A DNA stretch of 64,000 bases from Torreya grandis. Lineage: Eukaryota > Streptophyta > Pinopsida > Cupressales > Taxaceae. Made by a program: the position numbers and the translations under genes. Of this stretch, positions 25,439 through 37,779 are shown piece by piece. The stretch spans positions 2,033,501 through 2,097,500 of the forward strand of contig JARHVA010001737.1 in assembly GCA_037957365.1 (NCBI GenBank), given 5' to 3'. The notes beneath the pieces are model-generated. The model worked only from the letters and a program-made list of their open reading frames with translations, was not told where the DNA came from and did no database searches. Each line of letters opens with the position of its first letter. Positions within the stretch are counted from its first letter, which is position 1.

Positions 25439-26064
25439 TGTTGGAGAATTAACTTTAATTTAGGTCCTTCCTATGGGTTTATAGACTTATCCAAAGTCTT
25501 AGTTATGTATGTATTTATTGTATTTATGAATACATTTTATTTCTATCTTTATGAAGAGTCACTCACCTCTTTTGTCCACTTGTTAGATTTAGAGTCACTT
25601 GTATGTAACTCTCCTTTCCCCACTTAACACACTTTCTTCCACTCTCTAAGGGAATAGGCCACATGTGGCACACATAAAGAACACTTATAAGGTAATCATA
25701 ATTTTTTTTGTAACTTCCATTATCTTCTTCTTGTTCTATTAAAAGAGTCTTCCTCTCTCATTCCTAAATGCTACTCTCTCACAACTTACTTGTTTTTGTA
25801 GTCTTGCTCTTGCATCCTTGTGATGCTCTTTGGCCTAAATACATTCTCTCTTTGATAGCTTCTTCATGCTATTGTATATTAGAGTTAATTTTTTGCAAGC
25901 TTCTAATAGATTATGGGTTTTTCATTGTTCGACAATTTTTCTCTTATCAAATCTTTTGTCTCATTTGTGGTTTGCTCTCCATTGAGGTAATCTTATTTAT
26001 TTTCATAATATTTTGGTTTTATGATTTCTATGTTTATCAATTGTTATTGGATTAAATCTTAATA
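25439..26064 (+). repeat. 5' LTR of the 3.9-kb Copia-like element
   Basis: Starts TGTTGGAGAATTAACTTTAA and ends ...AAATCTTAATA directly before the primer site. Shares long blocks with 28668-29299, such as TTAGAGTCACTT, TCTTGCTCTTGCATCCTTGT, ATCAAATCTTTTGTCTCATT and GAGGTAATCTTATTTATTTT. The 3' end reads TA where CA is usual. Confidence 0.88.
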
Positions 26065-26075
26065 TGGTATCAAAG
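26065..26075 (+). other. Primer-binding site, initiator tRNA-Met type
   Basis: TGGTATCAAAG immediately follows the left LTR. It differs by one base from the common plant iMet primer site, where the base is G and not A. The position directly at the LTR edge supports the call. Confidence 0.8.
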
Positions 26076-27479
26076 TTATGATATTTTTAACATTGATTTT
26101 AAGTGTTGTGCAAGTCTTTCTTGGAGGAATCTCCTATTTTTTTCCATATCCATCTTATTTTTCTACTTTGCATTTTAAGTATGTTTTAACTGCATTTAAA
26201 TGCACAAGTAAATTTGAATTAAGAGTAACATTTAATTCTAAATTTCAAAATTGTTTTAATTAATTCAAAGTTTAATTTTTTTGGTTCTTAACCTTTTTGT
26301 TTGTAGGATTCTAAAAGAGTTTATTTAAAAAATTTAGAACTATTTTTACATAAAAACCCATCTAAAAAATAGGCCATAAATTTTTGTTGACAATATAAAA
26401 ATCTAAATTTTTTTTGAGTTTTGTTAATTGATAATCTAAGATCATGTTGTCTATATTTCAGAAAAACTCAATTTGTATTTTTTGAAATATTGCTAAAAAT
26501 GTTTCAACTAATTTTTAAAAAAAAATAATTAAAAATATTTCTATATTTTTTAAATTTAAGTAGTTAATCAATTTAATGTAGAAATATGTTTTGATATATT
26601 ATATCATATTTACTTTTATTTTGGCTTTGTCTCTCAAATAATAAGTTTGACTTTTCTAATGGTTGTTCACTTTTTTATTAAAAAAATAGCTTAAGTTTTT
26701 TCAAATCTAAATAAAAGATTTTTTTTAAAAACGTTAGCATCTTTCAAATCTTCACATGGATTAACAATATTTTTGTCTCATGCATGATAAAGTGTGATAG
26801 AATTGTTCTTTTGAAGTAATTCTTTGCTTTCCAACCCTTTAACTTTAATAACTTTTTCAAAAACAAAGTTTTATTCCCATGTGATAGAATATTTAAAAGT
26901 TCTTTTAAATTCTTCAAAAGGGGATGAGATTTTAATTTAAACCATTTGTTTTACATTAAAATAAAAATAAAAATTGGAATGTTTATAACTTAAAATATAA
27001 AATATTTTCCATCACAAAAGATAAAACACTTAAAGCAAGCTTTATGCATGTTTTAAATTATTCCATGTGACATAATATATGAGTTTTTTTTATTGATTTA
27101 TAAAATCTTATTTCAACATATATAAGACTTTAAAAAAAAATATTATACCACATTTAATTATGTGGGTTATTTATTTATTTTTTTTTTAATAAATTATTTT
27201 AAAATTTAATATTATTTATCAAAATCTTTATTAGTGGCATTTTTTGTTTTGGTGTTTTATTAGTTATTCTAATAGATAATCAATTTTAATTTTTCTTGTT
27301 AAAATGAAAAATTTAATGTGTTTTGGATTAATTAATACTATTTGTCATTGATTTTTTTCAATGTTTGGGACATTTATCTTGTTTCCTCTCATTGATCTTA
27401 AATTGGCTATTTTTTCAATTTTTAAGTAAAATATTTAAAATATTAAAATAGCCGATCTTAAAGAATAAATTGTATATCA

Positions 27480-28170
27480 AAATAAAACATTAAATACTTT
27501 ACAAGCATTTTTTATTGAGCAAATGAATGCTATGCAATCTTTCTTAGATATTTTAAATGAAAAAATTACATCTTTTGCTAATACTAATAACTCTAATAAT
27601 GATAGATCTCTTTGTGTCTTTAAATGAATTGAAGCTCATATTCACACTCCTACTAATCCCGATTTAAAAAACATTCATAGTATGGGATATTTAGGTGGTG
27701 CACTTGGAAAGTGCAAAAATGGTATTCTTGAACCTCTTTTGTCTACTTCTAATGTAAATTGTAAATGTCTTAATTTTTATATATCACATGATTCAAATGT
27801 TTGTAATGCACATTCAATATCTTATCATCCTTCACATTGAAGGACTTATAATGCAACTTATTTTTATTATAATGCTTATAATGCTCATGCTTTGGTTAAA
27901 AATATTAAAACTTATATGCATTGTCGAAAATACGATCATTATCTATCTAAATATTGGAAGTTATATCTATGCAAATTTTGTGGTAAATCCACACATGATA
28001 CATTGTATTATTGGAAAATGACTAACTCTCTTACCTCTAAGAGTAAAACTATTTGAATTCTTAAAAATGATGGATCTTCTACAGACTCTGATATATTTTT
28101 TTGTGACAATTTTTTTGATACTTCATGTAGAATATCTTTTATAAGTGACACATCTTCTTTGTCTTCATTT
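27480..28170 (+). pseudogene. gag-like remnant with two zinc-knuckle-like motifs
   Basis: The plus-strand frame reads FIEQMNAMQSFLDILNEKIT near 27510, then through a stop to KNIHSMGYLGGALGKCKNGI, and then MHCRKYDHYLSKYW and YLCKFCGKSTHDTLYYW near 27920-28020. The latter two resemble tandem CCHC knuckles with some Cys lost. It ends in Ser/Asp-rich text near 28170. Stops at several points and no RT downstream show that the element could not move by itself. The N-terminal gag part was not recognised. Confidence 0.55.
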
Positions 28171-28652
28171 TGATTAACAGTAAATATTTTTACATTCCTT
28201 ACTTTTCTATTGCATAGAATATATGCTTTGATTATTTTGACTAACTTTTTTTATGCAAGTTTACACACTTTATAATGAAAGTTATCTTTGCTCTATTCAT
28301 CTACTTATACATCTAATTTTATTACATTATATATGTAGGCTATATTTTTAGAATATTAGTTACTTAACATGAAATATTGATGTTAGCTTATTTTGTAGGT
28401 TTGTGGATCATTACTTCTTATTGTTAGTCTTTGTTCCATTATGGATCGACCACATTATCCAAACAGGATTCTTGAAGATTCTTGGTGATCACACTTTTAT
28501 CTTTGTGAATTTTGGTGGCACTTCTCTTATTTCTTTTTCATTCTATTATAATTCCTCTTGAAGGAAGTTTCTATTAAGGTGGAGTATTATGTAATTTTAA
28601 TTCCCTTTTTTATTTGTAAAAAAGTCTTCTCCACTTTTATAACCCTAAATTT

Positions 28653-28667
28653 AAGCTTAAAGGAGAG
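28653..28667 (+). other. Polypurine tract of the Copia-like element
   Basis: AAGCTTAAAGGAGAG abuts the TGTTAG start of the right LTR; this purine-rich stretch is where plus-strand DNA synthesis starts in LTR elements. Confidence 0.75.
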
Positions 28668-29299
28668 TGTTAGAAAATTAACTTTAATTTTGGTCATTCT
28701 TATAGATTTATAAGCTTATTCTAAGTTTTAGTTATGTGTGTATTTATTATATTTATAAATACACTTTATTCTTACCTTTATAAGGTGTCACTCACATCCC
28801 TTATCCACTTGTTGAATTTAGAGTCACTTATATGTAATTCTCTTTTCCCCACTTGGCACACAATTCCCTCTATTGTCTATGAGAATAGGCCTCAAGTAAC
28901 ATACACAAAAAAAACTTGTAAGGTAATCATGAGATTTTTTATAACCTTGATTCTCTTCTTCTTGCTCTATTAAAACAACGTTCCTCTCTCATTCCTAAAC
29001 ACTCCTCTCTCACAACTTCTTTATTGTTCTAGTCTTGCTCTTGCATCCTTGTGATGCTCTTTGGTCTAAAGACATTCTCTCTTTTATAAATTATTAATGT
29101 TATTCTATATTGAAGTTCATTATTTGTAAGTTTATAATAGATTGTGGGGTTTTTCACCATTTAATAGTTTTCATCACTTATCAAATCTTTTGTCTCATTT
29201 GTGATTTTCTATTTATTGAGGTAATCTTATTTATTTTTCGTAATATTTTGGTTATATTCTTTCAATATGTATCAATCATTTTTTAATTAAATCCTAATA
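28668..29299 (+). repeat. 3' LTR of the 3.9-kb Copia-like element
   Basis: Begins TGTTAGAAAATTAACTTTAA and ends ...AAATCCTAATA, co-linear with the left LTR. Differences are spread along the whole length, with several small indels. Confidence 0.88.
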
Positions 29300-29536
29300 T
29301 CTTCACACTCTTTATTTGCTCGGCTAGGGATTGATATGCACTAATTATTTTTTGTCCATGGTGAAGTGGGATTTCACCATGTGACATCATCCCATTCACC
29401 TAGGGATTTGATGTGTTTTGAGATTACATGGACTAGCTAGGGTAATGTGTCATCAAGATCATGCCACTTGATAGCATATCACTTATCTGCTCACTTGGAG
29501 GACTTTGTTGTATATGGAGTTAGCTAAGATAGTGGG
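29300..29536. other. Short host spacer between two retroelements
   Basis: Lies between the right LTR of one element and the left LTR of the next. The part near 29455-29510 resembles the right flank of the large element near 45732-45780 (shared ATCAT-CCACTTG and CACTTATCTG), which may be an old tandem duplication at the insertion site. Confidence 0.45.
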
Positions 29537-30551
29537 TGTGGACAAGGAATACGTAGAGGGGAGGTTCATCTTGTGTTAGCCCAAAAAATAAAACTCAAAA
29601 TAACACACTAAAATCCTAACACCTCTAGTCTAGACACTAGGGAGAGCAGAGGTAACAAAACTACATATGAAAGAATAATTAAAACATAAAAGAACACACT
29701 CTTTTACCTTCCATAGAGCTCCAAATGGCTTTTTAAATGACTTATTCAACTTGTGCATCAAGAAGTCTTTGATAATGAAGCTTGCTTGGCTCCTTCTCTC
29801 CTTACCACCTTGGCTTTGATTATTTAGATCAAAATTTGGGTATGGTAACATTACTTGCATGAAGCTTATGGAAGAAATTCTACATAATAAATCTACAATA
29901 TCCAAAATCTTGTAAATGAAGGGGTATGACCTTATATTTATAACCTCAAGAATTAACTCTCATCCAAGGTGAGTTAAGGTTGAGTTTAAACATGGAATGG
30001 GTTGAAACTAACCCTAGGTGAGTTGAGACTAACTCTAGTTGAGTTAAAAGTTATCATGTAATTATGATTTTTAATTACTAGGCATGGCTCTCAAATTAGA
30101 TATTTTAAGATATTTTGGAAGAGCTTAACAACTCATAAAGGAAATGATGAAAGGCTTGATATTTTAAATTTTATAATTTTTATTTTTAGATATTCATTAA
30201 TTTTAAATGGAAAATTAAACTAAGCATTTAGTCTTGTTTAATTTATTAATTGATTTTGATTAGTATTTTTCTCTTTCAAAATTTGATCAAATGCCCCGCT
30301 TAATGGGTGCATAGGCCAAAATGATAGTTGTTATTGCGCAAAGGGATTATGGATGAATATATGAGAGGTTATTATTGAGTACAATATAGTACCCCAAATA
30401 AGGATGCCTTAACATGACTTTGAACTTTGATTAATGATGCACAACTAAATTTGAGATCTTTAGTGATTCTTAGGTTTAATTTACAATGGTTGGTAGGAAT
30501 CGATTTGAAGTTTGGCTAGAAGCCAGTTGTGGTTGGTTTTAGCTGTCTATA
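29537..30551 (-). repeat. 3' LTR of the 16.2-kb Tat-type element
   Basis: Co-linear with 44701-45721 over its full length: TGTGGACAA at the left edge, ACTCAAAA-AACACACTAAAA, CTAGACACTAGGGA, CTCAAGAATTAACTCTCA, GGCATGGCTCTCAAATTAGA and TGGTTGGTAGGAATCG at the right. In element sense it begins with a mutated TATAGACAGCTAAAACC. Confidence 0.93.
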
Positions 30552-30566
30552 ATTTTCCCTTATTTA
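30552..30566 (-). other. Candidate polypurine tract of the Tat-type element
   Basis: On the minus strand AAATAAGGGAAAATT directly abuts the 3' LTR start. It is purine-rich but AT-heavy, so the call rests mainly on position. Confidence 0.5.
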
Positions 30567-30754
30567 GAAATGTGTTGTAAGCTATATATATAGTAACATA
30601 TTCTTAAATAATGAAAAGGTCCTATATGCCTAGTGATCCAATGGTGATGGATGAGTTTTGGATGCCCTCTCGAAGGAACGGTCGACAAAGAACATCAGTG
30701 ATTAGTCTCTTGAAAGAAAGAATATGATGGAATCAAAAGGTAAAATGGGGTGGA

Positions 30755-31200
30755 AAAGACTGATTTGCCCATAGATGATTATAATCAGAGGCATAATGAA
30801 CTACCTTGGTTGGGTAAAAAAAAGATAATTTGTCCAAAGGCAGTTATAATCATTGATAAAGTGTGATATAATGATTTGCTCATAAATGGTTATAATCATT
30901 AGCCAAAGGATAAGGGTAAAAAGAGAATGATTTACTTGAAGACAATTATAATTATTAAAAAAGGAAATAATGATTTTTCCATAAGCAGTTATAATCATTG
31001 GCAGAATAAAAACATGTCCTAGTTGGGTGGATAGAGATAATGGTTTGCCCAAAGGTGGTTGTAAGAATTATCACAATAAAAATATTCCCTTGTTCAGAAA
31101 AAAAATGATAATGATTTGACAAAAGATGGTTATAATTATTAACCTCTAAATAGATCGAAACATAATGATTTGCCCAAAGGCAGTTAGAATTATTGGTAGA
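30755..31200 (-). repeat. Hairpin-forming tandem repeats in the 3' non-coding region
   Basis: About eight copies of a ~32-bp core occur near 30764, 30826, 30869, 30926, 30966, 31038, 31110 and 31160, at 40-72 bp spacing. The core has outer arms AATGATT / AATCATT and inner arms TGCC / GGCA around CAAA, so each copy can fold as a hairpin. Three further degenerate cores lie at 32640-32770. The position is between integrase and 3' LTR, where Tat-type elements commonly have long non-coding DNA. Confidence 0.8.
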
Positions 31201-33069
31201 TTGATGGGGGTATTATGTCAAAGTGGATAATGGGGCTTGTCAATTGAATCCATACTCACAGATTAAGATTAAGTCGATACAAGGGAGAAAGATGAATTTT
31301 GGTAACCTATTAGTATGGAGATGCATTTCCTAACTATAAATGATTAAAATTGTTTCATGATTTATTTACTTTATATGGGAAATGATTTGGGTAGATCAAG
31401 AATATTGTAGGTGCTAAGGAGAAGTACTATGGTCGCATTGCTCGTAATATTTCTTGAGTTGATTTTTGTTGTAACATGTGATGATAGGCATCATGATATA
31501 AAACACCATGAGAACTTAGCTAAAATATGCATAAGGACTAACACGTGATCTAATAAATAATTTTAAATAATACACCAATGATAAAAACCATGATGACAAT
31601 GTTAACATATGAATATAGATGGACTTATATATAGTGCACAAGGAATCACCCAATGAATGCAGATATACTAAGTCAAGGCAAAAAAAAAGCAAGCAAATAA
31701 ACAAACAAACAAAAATATAAAACACCAAGAAACATAAAATAAAGATAGAATAAACAAAACAACTAAAACAAAATGAAACATACACAAACAATGGGTAATC
31801 ACAATGGTAACTCAAGAAAAGAAAAACAAGATGATGAACATTGCCTCTAGGCTATATGAGACAAAAAATAAATAAATGAAATGTGGGGAATACAAGAAAA
31901 AGGAGTAGCCGAGTTGACTTCAAATATACTAGGCAAGTGGATGTTGCCTACATAGTTCCATGGATGTAAGATCCAACATAAACTTCAGGCCAAATTTAGT
32001 TCTCCCAAGATATGGGATAAAAGAAAAAAAATGATAAGAAAATGTGATTGTGTGGTAGAGGAATATGGGAATGGTCTCGTAAAATGGTAAGAGCATGAGA
32101 TGAATCCTAACGATCATTAGTGTATCAAATTTGAATACATAATACATAATATGAAAAATTAAAAAATGAGAGTGTAAGGCTTAGGGGCCAACTAAGGATG
32201 GGGAAACTAAATGACAAGTGGTTTCTTGTGAAATAGCTAGGAGTCTTAGAATCCTTAAGGAAAAAAAGTGGTCAAAAATAATTTTGTGATTTTTGTAGAT
32301 TTGTTATAAATGTTGTTATAATTTTATTTGTACTTCAACTCAATGGAGAATGATGAGATACTAATCACTATAACTCAAAAAATGATGAGAGTATTCAAGC
32401 TTGGAAATTGCTCACAAAATGGTGAGAGCATGGCAAATGGGTGACTGAGCTAACCTTAATGTGAATTGAGCACTACCTATAGAATCCCAGGATGGGACCT
32501 CAAGTCATTGTAGTTCTACCTTATAGTGGAGGAATCCAACTAGGTAACATCAAGGTTCTCAAATATAGGTAAAGTAGGCAAATGGCACAGTATGATGTAA
32601 GAATGTCAAGGTGGGACTTCAAGGCATGATAAACGTGTTGTTCATAATTTTTTCATAGGTAGTTATAATTAAGAAATAATGACATAGGTTGATACTAATT
32701 GTCCACATGCAGTTATTATTAGTAACATGATGCAGGATATTGATTTGCCTAAATGAAGTTATAATTAGGTACACACATAATGAAATGAAACAAAAAATGA
32801 AGGATGAAACTACCAAACCATTGTCAAACTGGTCCAAAATATGACTTCTATCTAGAATACTAAATTCAACTACTGAAACTTGATCTAAATCCTTTCACTG
32901 AAGGTGGCCGAAGAACCAATGGAATGGAACCAATATCAAAGGGGTTGGGAGGGAGGGTTAAAAACAAATTTGGTTGAAAGGAAAGGTATGGTAGAATGGT
33001 ATACAATATGTCATAAGGAATGATGTTGATATTAATGTATAACAAAAACATGCCTCATAAAAAATAATT
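31201..33069 (-). other. 3' non-coding region of the Tat-type element
   Basis: No coding frame with domain support. Contains A-rich text at 31670-31770 (short AAAC/AAAT runs) and three degenerate copies of the hairpin core at 32640-32770. Scattered open frames of 60-99 codons have no conserved motifs and no consistent frame. Confidence 0.6.
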
Positions 33070-34150
33070 TAGGTCTTTCAATCAAAGTAACGCTTGAGGT
33101 GTATAATGTTCATCAACTTGTCAAGTTTATCTCCATTTGGTGTAGCGAGCCTATATGTTTCAAAGCCATGATTTGAGATAATGATGTATTGACCTATCCA
33201 ATTGGGTTTGAACTTACCTCTCTTCTTATCTCGGCTATTGTTTTCTTTTGGTTTTATTTGAGCAAAAAATCACCAAGATCAAACTGTTGATGTTTGACTC
33301 AGCGATTATAGTGGCCACAGATTCTATTTTTTGGTATACTTGATGGTTATTGACAGTGATCATGTGTTTCTCATCAAGTAACTCTAACTCTTGTAGGTGA
33401 GCTACTTGATAATCTTCATCATTCAAGATATGTTTTAACAAGATGCATAAAGAAGGTAACTTGACCTCAATAAGAAGAATGGCCTCAGTTCCATAAATGG
33501 GGGAATATGGAGTGGCTCTTGTTGGGGTATGATAATTAATCTAGTATGCCTAGAGGGAATGAAATATTTTAAGGTGCCAGTCATGGCTAGCATCATTGAA
33601 AATATTTTTAAGGATGTTGACAATGGTTTTATTAGATGCCTCAACCTAGCTATTACCTTGTGGGTAATATACGGTAGAAAAATGTTGAGTAAAGTTATAC
33701 TTGGCACATAACATTTTGGAATCATTGTTCTTAAATGATCCACCATTATCAGATATAATGTTGGATGGGATACCATAATGACAAATGATATGGTTGAAGA
33801 TGAACTTAAAAATTTGTTTTCTAGTTATGTGAGGGGTATAGATTCAACCCACTTAGTGAAATATTGGGTAGTGGTAAGGATGTGTTTATGGTTATTAGAT
33901 GAGGTGGGATTAATATTTCTAATGAGATCAAGGTCCTATGTAGAAAATGACCATGGAGTAAGCATTGGTTTTAGTATTTTGGCTAGGGCATGAAACAAAT
34001 TAGCATGTCATTGACATTTATCACACCTTTTGACATAAGCAACTACATCTGATTATAAATTTGGCCAATAATACCTGGTACATAGGAACTTTTTAGCTAG
34101 GATGGCCCCTCTAGTGTGGGATACACATACTTATTCATCAACTTTCTGTA
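33070..34150 (-). pseudogene. Integrase remnant
   Basis: Integrase joins element cDNA to the host genome. On the minus strand the zinc-finger C-terminal half (KGVINVNDMLICF-type text in one frame, a CDKCQ-like reading in another) lies near 34020. The catalytic-core text NINPTSSNNHKHILTTTQYF follows near 33910-33850 and INIFLPYITH-type text near 33690. The C-terminal part is LQELELLDEKHMITVNNHQV near 33390-33330 and then IGQYIIISNHGFETYRLATP near 33200-33140, with IIHLKRYFD at the end near 33085. Frameshifts separate these blocks, so it is inactive. No chromodomain is visible. Confidence 0.82.
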
Positions 34151-34439
34151 ATGCTAATGTTGATTTTGTCAAATTTAAACAACAAAGTAGAGTTACATCA
34201 AAGCTACAACGGTAAGGGTTGGGCCAAGTAAGGTATATCATGAATCTTGGTGGGTAAAGGCATTTTGTTGTTGGTGTGATAGGTATAGTGGAATAATATG
34301 GTCATGTAGGTAGGAAAAGAGGTATGAATACCATATAGAGCTGGGAACAACACTATCATAGATCATTACAATGGTTAAAGGTTCATGAACTGGTGCTAGA
34401 AGAATTTCAATGAGAAATTAATATTCTTTTGCCTTCTCA

Positions 34440-34845
34440 GTGTGGTAGATCAAAGAGCCAATGGTGGCCATGGCATCCATTGTTCTGTTACTGGCCCTTG
34501 GAATGTGTTCAAACTATATGTGGAAATTTTGCTATTTGAGAGTGTCAACCATGGCCTTGTATGGCACCAACTTGTCATCTTTGGTATAAAAGTGGTCTAT
34601 AACTTGATTGATGATTAACTGAAAATCACCATAAACCTTTAGATGTTGAATATTCCATTGTATTGCTTGATGGAGCCCTACAACAAGTGATTCATATTTG
34701 GCCATGTTGTTAGTATAAGGAAAACTGATACAAAATAATTTAAGGATAAGATCCCCTTATGGTGTAATAAATAATAGGCCTACCCCTAATCCCTATGATG
34801 TGAATGATCCATCAAAATATAGCTTCTAGTGCTACTCCTCAATAG
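34440..34845 (-). pseudogene. Second (archaeal-like) RNase H domain
   Basis: On the minus strand: LYFDGSFTS near 34825-34800, FPYTNNMAKYESLVVGLHQA near 34725-34665, LKVYGDFQLIINQVIDHFYT near 34650-34590 and IPRASNRTMDAMATIGSL near 34510-34455. The D-G, E-Y and G-D motifs are those of RNase HI; the family keeps them as catalytic acids. Its place between the retroviral-type RNase H and integrase is the mark of the Tat lineage. Two stops interrupt the N-terminal third. Confidence 0.82.
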
Positions 34846-34849
34846 GTGT

Positions 34850-35480
34850 TTCAATGATGGTCATAATGAACTCATATAGGAATTGAAAAGAGAGAGGTTT
34901 GGTATTTGTAAAGGGAGATTTAGTGAGCTGATATACAAGAACTTGTCCCATGATGGCCTTTTGGTTGACGTACTCTATCTTGAACTCCCTCAAAATCATG
35001 ATCCATTTGGCCATGCAACCTTGTAAAGATATTTTGGATAATAGATACTTGAGCAGATCTACTTTGGAAATAACCATGGTCTTGTTGTTTAGCATGTAAT
35101 GTCATGATTTTTGAGCTACAAAGACCATATCTAAATAGGATTTTTTTATGGGCATATAGTTGTGTTCATATGCAACCGATGTATGACTTAGATATCACAT
35201 GGCATGTTTTTTTCCATCATTATCATGCTGAGCTAAAAGAGCCCCCAAGGTTTTCTCAGTTGTAGATAGGTATAGGAGGAATGACTTTCCTAGCATAAGT
35301 GGTAACAAAACAGATAGATTAGCAAGATAGCCTTTGATGTGATGAAAAGATTTCTAACATTCTTTATCCCAGTGAAATGTGACTCCCTTCTTTAGAAAGT
35401 GTGTAAATGGATGGAACTTATCAACCAACTAAGAAATGAAGTGTCTGATAGATTGGATCTTGCCTTATAGATTGTAGAGT
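34850..35480 (-). pseudogene. First (Ty3/gypsy-type) RNase H and connection domain
   Basis: Follows RT directly. Minus-strand text FHWDKECQKSFHHIKGYLAN near 35380-35320 and LYLSTTEKTLGALLAQHDND near 35280-35220 is the tether region. HMLNNKTMVISKVDLLKYLL and MAKWIMILREFKIEYVNQKA near 35100-34970 is the RNase H end, with WIMILREF-x-IEY conserved. Open stretches remain (35095-34832), but an upstream stop kills the domain. Confidence 0.82.
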
Positions 35481-35499
35481 GGCTTCAAATTAGAGGGTG

Positions 35500-36320
35500 G
35501 AGATATCTCCGTAATGTCTTATACTTTGGCATGATCAACTTCAATGCCTCTATGAGAGATGATGAAGCCTATCAATTTTCCTGAAGTGACACCAAAAATG
35601 CACTTCTTAGGATTGAGTCTAACCTTATATTTATAAAGCATCTCAAATATCTTTTGTAGTGGGACTGGATGATCGGCCCTGGTCTTGGATTTACCCAATA
35701 TGTCATTGATGTAGTCTTCAATAATGTCATGCGTCATATCATGAAATATGATGGTCATGGTTCTTTGGTATGTGGCCCCTAAAATTTTTGAGACCAAATG
35801 GCATAACTTGATAACAAAACATTTCCCATGGAGTGGTGAATGCTATTTTATGTTGGTATTTTGGTGCAATCTAGATCTAGTTGTATCCTCAAAATCCATC
35901 CATTAATGAAAGAATTTCATACTCCACTATGGAGTTAACTATCATGCCAATGTTTGGCATAGGGAAGTCATCCTTAGGGCAAGACTTATTTATATCCCAA
36001 AAATCATTACATATTTTAATTCTTTATGGCTTTTTACTGACTGGCACAATATTTGAGATCCACTCTGAGTAGTCAATCGATCAAATACATCTCACTTCTA
36101 AGATTTTTTCAACTCTTTATTCACTAATACAATAATATGAGGATGCATCTTGCACAATTTTTTCTTCACAGGTTTGACATCAAGATGTACACCAAGGTGG
36201 TGTACAACTAAGGTACGTTCCAAACCTGGTATGTTTGACTAGGCTCAAGTAAATATAGCAACAAATTCCCTCAAAAGCATTATAAATATTTCTTGTTCCT
36301 CTTTAGTGAGGGTTACACAT
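35500..36320 (-). pseudogene. Reverse transcriptase remnant
   Basis: Copies element RNA into DNA in functional relatives. On the minus strand: EEQEIFIMLLREFVAIFT near 36305-36250, DFPMPNIG-type text near 35980-35950, LSLMDGFWGYNQI near 35900-35870, TTPWEMFCYQVMPFGLKNF near 35835-35780, then the catalytic motif as YINDILGKSK near 35715-35690, where the first Asp of the usual Y-x-D-D is Asn, and LNPKKCIFGV plus IGFIISHRGIEVDHAKV to about 35520. The palm motifs are in correct order, but frameshifts and the Asp loss show that it is dead. Confidence 0.88.
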
Positions 36321-37779
36321 AATTTGATCCATTTGGGGTCATCTATAATCCTGATATTGACTTCTATAGTGTCTTATATAATGAGATTCGATCCATCTTC
36401 CAGAATGGTTGGCAATGATTTGAATTGGCCTACAATGACAAAGTCATTTATTTTTACCGGTTCTTCAAGTTATCCTAGGCAAGATGAATTTGAATCTACC
36501 AATGATAGGGATAGCCATGTTATAAACATTGTTGGAAACTCTTGGATGATTTTTTCAAACACATGTTGTTATTTATAACTGAACTCAGACCCATAGGCAA
36601 GTTCATTATTGGTGGTCTCTAGAGCTATGTTTGAGGAAAGACGAACACCCTTGTCTAATGGTGTATGAAATAGGTTTTCACTAGAAGACTTGCCTTTCTC
36701 TTTACTTTTACCTTGGTCCAAAATTGCCTCAAAGAGGTTTTTAATTTGGGGCCTCAATGTTTTATTTATTTGTTTTTGGATAAGGGTGTTCACCTATTCT
36801 CTAAAATAGGTTGCAGGATCTAATTTGATAGAGAACCCTTGTTTGTGGTCTCCCAACATAACATTTTCTCTTAGGCCTAAAGAATTGTAAAATGCCTCAT
36901 CATTATCAAACTCATCTACAGGCACTATGGATAATTATTGGTCCCAGGTTATCAGTTGAGGGTGCTATAGAGGAAGCAAATTATGTCAAATAATAGGGGT
37001 ACTTCTACAAATGGCATGGATGTCAAATAGATTGGTATTAACAAGGTCTTCATAAAGGCTATGATCAAACTCTAATTCATTATCGTCATTGTTGTCACTA
37101 GTTATTGGCATTGGAACATGAATGAGATAAGTGGGGTCACCCCCAAGTGGTTTAAATCTGAGATCATAAGGTACAAAATTTAAATCTGAGACCATAGGTT
37201 TTCTTGTACCATGTTATAAAAATTGGCTCAAGTGTACCTTGATGATTTGGCCTGAGGCCTCCTCTTTCATAGGCTTAGTTCTCCATGATCCTATTTGGAA
37301 TGGGGTACTTGGCATTTTTGTAGTAATCAACTAATTTGATCCTTGTTTAATGGGTCCTCTTATTGGCCAGTGGTTGGTGTGAAAATGATAGGCACTAGAC
37401 TATGGAGCTTACCTTTGCCTTTGCATTGCCATTACATGTAATAAGGTGACTTGGCTTTAGGTCTTCTATAGGACTTGGGGTTCTATGGAAGCTTGAAAAT
37501 GTGAAATGTGTCATGAGTCAAATATTCTCTTGGGCCATTAGCCAAGATGGTAAAATGATTAGATAATTTAGGAGGTGGCAGATGCGAAGATGAATCAAGT
37601 CTATTTGGGTCTATGTAATTGGCCTCTAGAAAATTAATAATTATTTATTTTCCTTTGTCCTTTTTGGGAATTGGATCTAGGCCAAAGTGGTAACTATAAA
37701 TTTCATACTTGGCCTCTAAATGCTTGCAATGTTTATATGGCTATAAATATCCATTGATGGTGACCTCCATCTGGAGTGA

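Larger units (their letters stand above)
25439..29299 (+). mobile_element. Copia-like LTR element with gag-like remnant only
   Basis: Two LTRs (25439-26064 and 28668-29299) bracket 2.6 kb of internal sequence. A primer site matching initiator tRNA-Met follows the left LTR and a purine tract precedes the right LTR, fixing plus-strand orientation. Flanking 5-mers TTTTC and TCTTC match at 4 of 5 positions, consistent with a decayed target-site duplication. No RT or integrase is present; only a gag-like zinc-knuckle frame remains. The two LTRs are strongly diverged, so the insertion is old. The class is inferred from primer site and size. Confidence 0.82.

Noticed and set aside
25768..26055. 95-codon hydrophobic frame, possible membrane protein
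   Set aside because: It lies wholly inside the 5' LTR of the Copia-like element, and the partner LTR does not keep it open.
33529..33993. Plus-strand frames in the integrase region
   Set aside because: Antisense to the minus-strand integrase remnant and not supported by any motif.
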